A stretch of DNA of 64,000 nt from Ideonella paludis (GTDB lineage Bacteria; Pseudomonadota; Gammaproteobacteria; Burkholderiales; Burkholderiaceae_C), in assembly GCF_018069865.1 (NCBI RefSeq), contig NZ_JAGQDG010000007.1, positions 248,001 through 312,000 of the forward strand, given 5' to 3'. The translations under genes were made by a program, and so were the position numbers. The notes under the pieces were generated by a model, which saw only the letters and a list, made by a program, of their open reading frames with translations, did not search any database and was not told the origin of the DNA. This document shows positions 24,406 to 30,980 of the stretch, piece by piece. Each line of letters begins with the position of its first letter. Position 1 is the first letter of the stretch.

Positions 24406-24714
24406 CTAACCGCCACCTCGCTGCATATACAAGTCGAAGTAGCGCATAAAGGCTTGGCGCTCGGCCTCGTTCACGCCGTCAAACCGATAGCTCACCATCA
24501 GGTGCGGAAAGCGCGCCAAGCCCAGGGCGCGTGGGGGCAGAACCTCCCACTGCAGGTGGAGATGGCCTTGGCCGATGCTGACGGTGGCGCTGTGCTCGGT
24601 GGGCAGGCAGAGCGCATGGTCGCGGCAGGCGCCGGGCAGCCAGCGCAGCCAGTCGGCGGGGGTGCCGCCGGTGTCGCGGCTGAAGGATTCAGGGACGGAG
24701 GACAAGCGCCTCAT
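24406..24714 (-). CDS. small conserved-looking protein ending the aor operon
   Basis: The 102-aa protein is translationally coupled to the MoaD-like gene (ATGA overlap), so it belongs to the aor operon. It has no signal peptide or metal motif; the middle is beta-rich (ATVSIGQGHLHLQWEVLPP) and the end helical (NEAERQAFMRYFDLYMQRGGG). I do not recognise the family. A role in AOR assembly or tungsten cofactor handling is possible from position alone. Confidence 0.65.
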   Translation of the reverse strand: MRRLSSVPESFSRDTGGTPADWLRWLPGACRDHALCLPTEHSATVSIGQGHLHLQWEVLPPRALGLARFPHLMVSYRFDGVNEAERQAFMRYFDLYMQRGGG

Positions 24715-24965
24715 CCACCCGCAATGGGCGGCCAGACGGCCAGTGCATCGCCTTCTTTCAGCGTGCGGCTGGCACGCTCTTCCGGGGGCACGTAGCTGCC
24801 ATTGACGAGCACCAAATGCACCAGCTTGGGCGGAATGCTGAAAGACTCGATGATGCTGAGGACGGTGGCCTCGGGGGCCACCTCCAGTGCCATCTGGTTG
24901 CTGTTGCGTTTATCGACCGGCAGGTACTCGGTCAGCGTGGCAAAGAGCTTGAAGGTGATGTGCAT
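24711..24965 (-). CDS. MoaD/ThiS-like sulfur carrier of the aor operon
   Basis: The 84-aa ubiquitin-fold protein ends in IAGG, the C-terminal Gly-Gly that is activated and thiocarboxylated in MoaD-family sulfur carriers. The family pattern FKLFATLTEYLP, LVLVNGSYVPPEE and LKEGDALAVWPPIAGG is clear. It lies 19 bp after aorC. MoaD-like genes are standard companions of tungsten aldehyde oxidoreductases, supplying the dithiolene sulfur of the pterin cofactor or a dedicated variant. Confidence 0.9.
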   Translation of the reverse strand: MHITFKLFATLTEYLPVDKRNSNQMALEVAPEATVLSIIESFSIPPKLVHLVLVNGSYVPPEERASRTLKEGDALAVWPPIAGG

Positions 24966-24984
24966 GAGCGAATGCTATGTGCAA

Positions 24985-26382
24985 TCACCGAGGCTTGATG
25001 TGCGCATGGGCACTTTGGGCCTGGGCCGTGGCCAGGTAAGCGCTCATCAACAGGGTCGGGTCGGCCATGAGCTTCTCGCGCCATTCGCCGAGTTTGACTT
25101 CGCCTTCCACCAAGCCGCGCATCACGCCCACATGCTCGGTCCAGCCGATGGAGTTGCAGCCCACCAGTTTCTCGTGGTCGAACTGCAGGCTCAGCAGCTT
25201 GCCGTTGGCCTCGTCGGTCAGCTCGACATGCTGGCCGCCTTCCACACCGTCCCATTTGCCAAAGCTGGCGGAGATCATGCCCAGGGTGTCCAGCACGTTG
25301 ATCTGGGTCACGCCCTTCAGGCTGGTGCTTTGGCCGGCCATATTGAGCGCCGCCACACGGGCTTGCTCGGCCGCATTGGGCTGAATGGCGCTGACGATGG
25401 TTTTGCCACTGACCTTGTCGAAGGCCTCAGCGCAATCGCCCGCCGCATAGATGCCGGGCACATTGGTTTGCAGGTGCTCGTCGGTCAAGATGCCCACCAA
25501 GCAGGTGATGCCGCTGTCCTGCAAGAAGCCGATGTTCGGGCGCACGCCGGTGGCAGAGATCACCAAATCAGCCTCCAGCACTTGGCCGGTCGAGAGCTTG
25601 ACCTGCATGGCGCCGCTGGCGCTGGCGGCTGCCGCGGCTGGGGCGGGTGCCGGGGCCGGCGCGCCGCCCAAGCCAATGGCCGAGGCCAGCTTGCTGAGCA
25701 AGCCGGGCTCTGCGGGGGCCGGTGCGGGCGCAGCGGCGGCGCTGCCGGGGCGCTCAATCGCATCGACGCGCGCGCCGGTGTAGACCTTGACGCCCTTGGC
25801 TTCGCACCACTGCTTGATCATGCGGCCGGCGGTGGGGCCCATCATGCGGGGCACCATGCGGTCGCCCATTTCCACCACGCTGAGCTGCACGCCGCGCATG
25901 GCCAGCGCTTCCATGATGATGCAGCCGATGAAGCCTGCGCCCATTTGCAGCACGCGGGCACCCGGCTTGGCCAGGGCCATGATGGCGCGGGCATCTTCCA
26001 GCGTCCAGCAGGTGTGCACGCCAGGGCCGGTGATGCCAGGCACCGGGGGCTGCACCGGGGATGAGCCGGTGGCGATCAGCAGCTTGTCAAAGGATTCGCG
26101 GCTGCCGTCTTCCAGCACCACGGCGCGGGCGGCGGTGTCCACCGTCTTCGCGCGGCCCCGGCGCAGCTCCACGCGCAGAGCGGCGAAGTGGCCGGGCGTG
26201 TGGCGCAGGTGCGTGCCTTCTTCGCCGACCTTGCCAATCAGCAGATAGGGGATGGCCATGCGCGAGTAGGGCGCTTCGGGTTCGTCGCCGATGACCACGA
26301 TCTGGTCGTTGGGGGCGTGCTTGCGGAGGGTCTCGGCCGCAATAACACCGGCCGGGCCGGCACCGAGGATGACGTGCTTCAT
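24985..26382 (-). CDS. aorC: FAD/NAD(H)-dependent oxidoreductase subunit of tungsten AOR (AorC-like)
   Basis: The 465-aa flavoprotein is the pyridine-nucleotide subunit that exchanges electrons between the AorA iron-sulfur chain and NAD+. The FAD site is VILGAGPAGVIAAETL (residues 4-19), the NAD site VLQMGAGFIGCIIMEA (144-159) and the second FAD motif GIYAAGDCAEA (310-320). An Ala/Pro-rich insert spans about residues 212-258, between NAD-domain strands, with repeated APAP runs; that is unusual for the family. ATG 26382 is 16 bp downstream, in the operon direction, of a strong terminator hairpin. Confidence 0.88.
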   Translation of the reverse strand: MKHVILGAGPAGVIAAETLRKHAPNDQIVVIGDEPEAPYSRMAIPYLLIGKVGEEGTHLRHTPGHFAALRVELRRGRAKTVDTAARAVVLEDGSRESFDKLLIATGSSPVQPPVPGITGPGVHTCWTLEDARAIMALAKPGARVLQMGAGFIGCIIMEALAMRGVQLSVVEMGDRMVPRMMGPTAGRMIKQWCEAKGVKVYTGARVDAIERPGSAAAAPAPAPAEPGLLSKLASAIGLGGAPAPAPAPAAAAASASGAMQVKLSTGQVLEADLVISATGVRPNIGFLQDSGITCLVGILTDEHLQTNVPGIYAAGDCAEAFDKVSGKTIVSAIQPNAAEQARVAALNMAGQSTSLKGVTQINVLDTLGMISASFGKWDGVEGGQHVELTDEANGKLLSLQFDHEKLVGCNSIGWTEHVGVMRGLVEGEVKLGEWREKLMADPTLLMSAYLATAQAQSAHAHIKPR

Positions 26383-26392
26383 GGTGTGATCA

Positions 26393-26421
26393 GAAAAAAG
26401 GCGGTGCCGGGGCACCGCCTT
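26393..26421 (-). terminator. rho-independent terminator between aorB and aorC
   Basis: In the operon direction AAGGCGGTGCC and GGCACCGCCTT form a perfect 11-bp stem with a 2-base loop followed by TTTTTT. It ends about 10 bp before the aorC start codon. It is an internal, presumably leaky, terminator inside the aor operon. Confidence 0.85.
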
Positions 26422-26460
26422 GTGAACAAGTGGGAGCGGCCGCTGAAGGACGCTCCGGGT

Positions 26461-26488
26461 GCGCTCAAGGGCAGAAAACCTTGAGCGC
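26461..26488 (-). other. second hairpin directly after aorB
   Basis: GCGCTCAAGG and CCTTGAGCGC form a perfect 10-bp stem around an 8-nt loop, 5 bp beyond the aorB stop codon. With no T-tract it is more likely an mRNA-stabilising 3' hairpin for the aorAB message than a terminator. Confidence 0.7.
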
Positions 26489-26493
26489 GGCCA

Positions 26494-28350
26494 TCAGAGA
26501 CCCAGACGGCTGCGGGTCTCGGGCTTGAGCTGGCCGTCGGCGTCCCAACCACGGATGTCGTAGTAGATCGGCAGCATCTCGCCCAGCTTGTTGACCATGC
26601 CCTTGGCAGGGCCGGTCTTGGCGGGCTCGGTCAGCAGGCGCTTGGGCAGGGTGTCGTCTTTGGAGCTGAAGCCGGCGCGGTTGTTGAAGTCGCGCTCCAT
26701 GTTCCAGATGCGCTCGCCGATGGTGTTCAAGTTCTCCAGGGTGAACTCGTCGCCGCAGGCGGCGGCCACTTGCGGCTGCACATCGGCCAGGCCCCAGGCA
26801 AAGCTGGTGAAGATGCACACGCCGGCAGCGTCAAACGCGGCGGTGGCGTCTTGGAAGGCCTTGACCAGCTCAGGCTTGCCGTTAGATTCGAGCGGGTCGG
26901 TCTTGACGGGAATGCCCAGCACTTCAGAGGCGATGGTGTAGCCGCGCAGGTGGCAAGCACCGCGGTTGGACGTGGCATAAGCCAAGCCAATGCCTTGAAT
27001 GCCGCGGCCGTCGTAGGCCGGGAACTCTTGGCCCTTGACCGACATGGACAGATCCGGGTGGCCGTACTTGGCGGTCAGGCGCTTGGAGCCTTGGCCGATC
27101 TCTTTGCCAAAGCCTTCGCCCTTGGCGGTGATCTCCGCAAAATAGGCCAGCGCCTGGGCCGAGCCGAACTTGGCGTCGATGCCGATCTGCTCTTTGGTCA
27201 GCACGCCCATTTCGTACAGCTCCATCACCGCGCCGATGGTGGCGCCGAAGGTGATGGGGTCCATGCCGTGCTCGTTGCACAGCACGTTGGCGTACTGCAG
27301 GGTGTCCAGGTCGTTCACACCGTTGGCAGCGCCCAAGGCCCAAGCCGCTTCATACTCCAGGCCGCCCGAAGCGCCCCAGTATTGCGGCTTGTTCTCAACG
27401 GTGAAGTGGTTCTGGTCGATCTTTTGGATACGGCCGCAGGCAATGGTGCAACCAAAGCAAGCTTGGTTGGTGACCAGAGGCTTTTTGCCGTCGCTGCCCG
27501 GCGCAGTGCGGGGGCGGCCCATGGCTTCTGCGCCAATGTCGCCGGCGCCTTCAAACTGCACATCGCGGTGGTTGCGGGTGGGCAGGGCGCCGACTTCGTT
27601 GATCACGCTCATCAGCACCTGGGTGCCCATCGCGGGCAGGCCCACGCCGGTGACGCCGTTCTCGGCCAGGATCTTTTTCTTCTCGGCCGTGACGCGCATG
27701 AACTCCTTGGGGTTGACCAAGTTGCCCACGCCCTTTGTGCCTCGCACCACCACGGCCTTCAGGTTCTTGCTGCCCATCACTGCGCCCACGCCAGAGCGGC
27801 CAGCGGCACGGTGCAGGTCGTTCACCACGGCGGCGAACAGCACCAGGTTCTCACCGGCAGCGCCGATGCTGGAGACGCGGACCAGCGGGTCTTGGTGGCT
27901 GGCCTTGATGGTCTTCTCGGTGTCCCAGACTGACTTGCCCCAGAGGTGAGACGCATCCTTCAGCTCGGCCACATCGTTCTCGATGGACAGGTACACCGGC
28001 TTGGGCGACTTGCCTTCAAAAATGACCATGTCCCAGCCAGCCATCTTCAGCTCGGCACCCCAGTAGCCGCCCGAGTTGGAGCAGGCGATGGCGCCGGTCA
28101 GCGGGCCTTTGGTGACCACGGTGTAGCGGCCGCCGGTGGAGGCCATGGTGCCGGTCAGCGGGCCGGTGGACCAAATGATTTTGTTGTCGGGCGACAGCGG
28201 GTCGACCTTGGGGTCGATTTCTTCGACCAAGTACTTGGAAGCCAGGCCACGCGAGCCCAGGTATTGCTTGGCCCAATCCATGCGCAGCGGCTCAGAGGCC
28301 ACCGTGCCGTTGGTCAGGTTGACGCGGAGAAGTTTTCCAGCCCAAGACAT
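26494..28350 (-). CDS. aorB: tungsten-dependent aldehyde:ferredoxin oxidoreductase large subunit
   Basis: The 618-aa enzyme oxidises aldehydes to acids at a tungsten bis-pterin site. It starts with the family pattern SWAGKLLRVNLTNGTV, and has GAVMGSKNLKAVVVRG for pterin contacts. The [4Fe-4S] ligands are CFGCTIAC plus a later Cys (AAGVCIFTSFAWG). The length is normal for AOR-family proteins. AAGGAGCGAACAC precedes the ATG. The set aorA-aorB-aorC plus a MoaD-like gene matches the three-subunit AorABC enzyme of Aromatoleum. The nearby tungstate transporter supports W over Mo. Confidence 0.94.
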   Translation of the reverse strand: MSWAGKLLRVNLTNGTVASEPLRMDWAKQYLGSRGLASKYLVEEIDPKVDPLSPDNKIIWSTGPLTGTMASTGGRYTVVTKGPLTGAIACSNSGGYWGAELKMAGWDMVIFEGKSPKPVYLSIENDVAELKDASHLWGKSVWDTEKTIKASHQDPLVRVSSIGAAGENLVLFAAVVNDLHRAAGRSGVGAVMGSKNLKAVVVRGTKGVGNLVNPKEFMRVTAEKKKILAENGVTGVGLPAMGTQVLMSVINEVGALPTRNHRDVQFEGAGDIGAEAMGRPRTAPGSDGKKPLVTNQACFGCTIACGRIQKIDQNHFTVENKPQYWGASGGLEYEAAWALGAANGVNDLDTLQYANVLCNEHGMDPITFGATIGAVMELYEMGVLTKEQIGIDAKFGSAQALAYFAEITAKGEGFGKEIGQGSKRLTAKYGHPDLSMSVKGQEFPAYDGRGIQGIGLAYATSNRGACHLRGYTIASEVLGIPVKTDPLESNGKPELVKAFQDATAAFDAAGVCIFTSFAWGLADVQPQVAAACGDEFTLENLNTIGERIWNMERDFNNRAGFSSKDDTLPKRLLTEPAKTGPAKGMVNKLGEMLPIYYDIRGWDADGQLKPETRSRLGL

Positions 28351-28361
28351 GTGTTCGCTCC

Positions 28362-28841
28362 TTAAGCTGCAGAAGAAGGTTGGTTGCCGAGCTTGTCAGC
28401 CCAGGCGGCCATCTTGTTGAGGCCCGTCCAGTTGGCGTCCACATAGGTGATAGCGCCGGTGGGGCAAGCGGTGGCGCAAGCGGGGTCGCCGCCGCAGAGG
28501 TCGCACTTCTGGACCTTGCCGGTCTCTTGCACGTAGTTAACCGTGCCGAAGGGGCAGGAGATGGTGCAGACCTTGCAGCCCACGCAGGTGCTCTCGGCCA
28601 CGACCTTGGCGCCGGTGGCTTTGTCCACCGTGATGGCCTCGACCGGGCAAGCATGCAAGCACCATGCTTCGTCGCACTGGGTGCAGGTGTAGGGCACTTT
28701 GCGGCCCGTTTCGTGGAAGTCGAACACCTTGATGCGTGACTTGGCCGGCGCAAACACGCCGTAATTTTCATAGCTGCAGGCCATTTCGCACTGCAGGCAC
28801 CCGGTGCACTTCTCCGGGTTGATATGAAGGCTCTTCTGCAT
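28362..28841 (-). CDS. aorA: polyferredoxin-type small subunit of tungsten AOR (AorA-like)
   Basis: The 159-aa protein has Cys motifs for four [4Fe-4S] clusters: CTGCLQCEMAC, CTQCDEAWCLHAC, CVGCKVCTISC and CDLCGGDPACATAC. It is the electron conduit between AorB and AorC. The frame stays open far upstream through a repeat, but ATG 28841 begins the conserved MQKSLHINPEKCTGC. It is the first gene of the operon, 11 bp before aorB. The operator-like palindrome lies 88 bp upstream. Confidence 0.92.
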   Translation of the reverse strand: MQKSLHINPEKCTGCLQCEMACSYENYGVFAPAKSRIKVFDFHETGRKVPYTCTQCDEAWCLHACPVEAITVDKATGAKVVAESTCVGCKVCTISCPFGTVNYVQETGKVQKCDLCGGDPACATACPTGAITYVDANWTGLNKMAAWADKLGNQPSSAA

Positions 28842-28928
28842 GGTCGTCTCTTTCGCAGTCGGTCCAGGATGTGGGGCCAGCCTCGAAGGGCAGGGCGCCA
28901 CACGGGCACCGTCCTCCTGGGTTGGGGT

Positions 28929-28946
28929 TATGCAATGATCTGCATA
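28929..28946. promoter_or_regulatory. perfect palindrome TATGCA-N6-TGCATA upstream of aorA
   Basis: TATGCA, spacer ATGATC, TGCATA. Arms and spacing are identical to the palindrome upstream of tupB. It lies 88 bp before the aorA start, a normal position for an activator or repressor site. The binding protein is not known. Confidence 0.65.
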
Positions 28947-29090
28947 GCGCTCCACTTTCGAAAGGCCGTGCAAACCCTGATTAAGCCTGTTCGGTGCAGG
29001 GTTGCTGTACCAGCGTGGGACGAAACACGTGTTTTTGCGCAAATGGGCTAGGTGGGGGGGCTTTCGGCGGGCGTGCTTGCCGGGGTTGGT

Positions 29091-29516
29091 GCGTGCGCTG
29101 CCACAGGCCGTGGCCCGGGGCTCATGCATCGGCGGTTGGCTAATGCCAACTGCCCTCGGTGCTCGGCCAAGCGCGTGCGCCGTCAAACTCCAGCCGCTCA
29201 CCTTCGGCTCGCTGTGGTCAAACAGTGACGGCGAATATGTTGTTGAAGCGCGCGAGTACGCGCGCCACGCCCTTGTCCTGCGCGCCTCGGCGCCGAAGAA
29301 ATCGCCCCGGGCCACGGCCTGTGGCAGCGCTGGTCCAGCGTTGGAGGCCTGCACGATTGGCTTGCCTGACGTTGCGCAGCCATGGCAGAAAGTGGGTAAG
29401 TGACCGGTGCCTTCGGAGGATTTGCGAGCCGGCAACGCCCCCCTTGCAATCACGTCAAGACGCGGCCTCTGGGCCGCTATAGTGCTGCGCAGCGTTACGA
29501 CAAAATGCCGGTTTGT
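29091..29516 (-). repeat. about 425-bp inverted duplication, copy 2 (partner 13815-14240)
   Basis: The reverse complement of this segment parallels 13815-14240: CAAACCGGCATTTTG, GCGCAGCACTATAGCGG, GTCTTGAC, then a less conserved stretch, then the MITE-like element. The two copies face each other across about 14.9 kb holding the toxin-antitoxin, selD and aor loci. Confidence 0.7.
29095..29330 (+). repeat. MITE-like element, copy 2 (236 bp)
   Basis: The ends 29095-29121 and 29304-29330 are perfect 27-bp terminal inverted repeats, each itself partly palindromic (CCACAGGCCGTGG). The interior holds a GTTGGCTAATGCCAAC hairpin and the blocks shared with copies 1 and 3. No coding capacity. It sits about 250 bp upstream of aorA. 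Confidence 0.8.
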
Positions 29517-29643
29517 AATTGCTGAACAGAAGTCGGATCGGTAGCAAATGTGCTAGTAGCCATAGATACTTAGATTAGCTGATGCTTGTGTTTTCTGGCG
29601 AGGGGCTTTTCTAGCGAGAGGCGCTTTACCCGCCCATAAAGTT

Positions 29644-29922
29644 ATGCAGCTTGAAGAGGTTACCGAAGGTTGGGACTCAGTCCATGTGGGACAGGAGGGT
29701 GCCGCTCTGTCGATTGAGGGCATCAATCCCTGGTTGCATGCAGCGCTGTGGCAGCGAGCACAGGCTGATCACACTGTTGTGCCCCACCTTACCTACCGGC
29801 ATCAGCGACATCGGGCATGGGTCTATGAGGTCTCGCAGAATGGCAAGACTGCTCGATTTGCCGCGGCGGAACTCTCGAACGGCATATGGGGCTTCTATGT
29901 GCCACGCGAATCCGCTGTTTGA
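29644..29922 (+). CDS. hypothetical protein (92 aa)
   Basis: I do not recognise this small protein. It is Trp-rich (WDSVHVG, PWLHAALWQRAQ, AWVYEV, GIWGFYVP) and soluble, with no signal peptide. The regular mix of hydrophobic and charged residues and the ordinary ending argue for a real product, although no strong ribosome binding site precedes the ATG. It is bracketed, with the next gene, by MITE-like copy 2 and the isolated element end at 30882. Confidence 0.5.
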   Translation: MQLEEVTEGWDSVHVGQEGAALSIEGINPWLHAALWQRAQADHTVVPHLTYRHQRHRAWVYEVSQNGKTARFAAAELSNGIWGFYVPRESAV

Positions 29923-30039
29923 ACGGCTGCTCGATGAGACCACCTTCGGCAGGCAGCGCTGCGATTGGCAACTGACCTTTGCTTAGCCCGGCAGGCTGAT
30001 GGCGACAACTTACCACCAACGTTTTGCTTTGAGGCACCC

Positions 30040-30690
30040 ATGAGTGACGTCACTGCCCAGGGATCGCAGTTTGAAAGTGCAGCATCCATCTTCCGGCTGA
30101 TTTCTACTTCCCTATTCATTTGCGGCTTCTTCCCTGCTGTTGTTGCTGCCACGGTGCCCAATGGCCAGGACAAATCAGTCGCCATCGAGCGAGAGGTCGA
30201 GCGTCTCGAGGCGGAGCAGTACCGGCTTCTGGAGCAAGTCAGGAACGAGTTGGCCGCGCTGCCAGCCATCGCTCCGTCCTCGCCTCAGGCAGCTCGGCGA
30301 GCGAAGCTTGAGTTGTTGCTTGCAGAGATTGAGCGCCGGATCAATGCGGAGTCATCTGGTCGCACATACTACGTCTCCGCCATGACTCCGGATACCGAGA
30401 TCCGTTCATACTACGAGCGTGTTCAGCGTCGGATTGAGGAGCAAGGCAACATCAACTTCCCCAAGACCGACACCACCTCGTTGTACGGGCGCGTTGTCGT
30501 TACCTTTGCGCTGAATGCTGACGGGAAGATCGATCGTATCGACATCGCAAAATCCACGTCGAAAGTCTTGTCAGAGCACGCGATCAACCTGCTGAGGATG
30601 CTAGAGCCGTTTGAAAGCTTTCCTCCCGAAGTGGCGAAGAGGATCGATCAAATGGTGATCACGGCTCCGTTCAATTACAAGCGAAAGTAG
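30040..30690 (+). CDS. exported protein with a TonB-like C-terminal domain
   Basis: The 216-aa protein has an N-terminal hydrophobic segment (FRLISTSLFICGFFPAVVAAT), a coiled-coil-like charged stretch (residues about 47-105: IEREVERLEAEQYRLLEQVR) and a C-terminal TonB-like domain: YYERVQRRIEEQGNINFP, GRVVVTFALNADGKIDRIDI, FESFPPEVAKRI. It lacks the Pro-rich spacer of true TonB, so contact with outer-membrane receptors is uncertain. GAGGCACCC before ATG 30040 is a weak start signal. Composition is lower in GC than in the core genes, fitting an accessory origin. Confidence 0.7.
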   Translation: MSDVTAQGSQFESAASIFRLISTSLFICGFFPAVVAATVPNGQDKSVAIEREVERLEAEQYRLLEQVRNELAALPAIAPSSPQAARRAKLELLLAEIERRINAESSGRTYYVSAMTPDTEIRSYYERVQRRIEEQGNINFPKTDTTSLYGRVVVTFALNADGKIDRIDIAKSTSKVLSEHAINLLRMLEPFESFPPEVAKRIDQMVITAPFNYKRK

Positions 30691-30881
30691 AGCAGTGGGA
30701 GTGGGGCATAACCACCCCATCTAGCGAGCAAGTGTCGGCAAGCCCCAACCGCCTCTCTTTTCGAACGTTGAGCGGTATCGGTACTTGATCGCCACATCTT
30801 CAGCGCAGGACAAGTTTGAGATTTGGTCTCTACGCACTTTGCTCCTGCCGCCATAAGTCGCACCGTTCCACTACTTCACCC

Positions 30882-30907
30882 GCCCTGGGGCCTACCCCTC
30901 GACAGGG
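30882..30907. repeat. isolated MITE-like element end
   Basis: These 26 bp match the reverse complement of the left end of MITE-like copy 3 (11490-11515) at 25 of 26 positions. No partner end is found within 250 bp on either side. It looks like a remnant of a deleted or rearranged element. Confidence 0.65.
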
Positions 30908-30980
30908 CCACTTAAGCTACAAACCGTAGCCCGAACCATCACATAACCCGGCAACAAGCGAGGGAGCACCTGCCCCGCGC

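Larger units (their letters stand above)
28842..29643. other. 802-bp non-coding region upstream of the aor operon
   Basis: No credible gene. It contains the aor promoter region with the TATGCA-N6-TGCATA palindrome (28929-28946), MITE-like copy 2 (29095-29330) and the rest of the inverted duplication to 29516. The last 120 bp before the small gene at 29644 are AT-richer than the surroundings. Confidence 0.75.
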
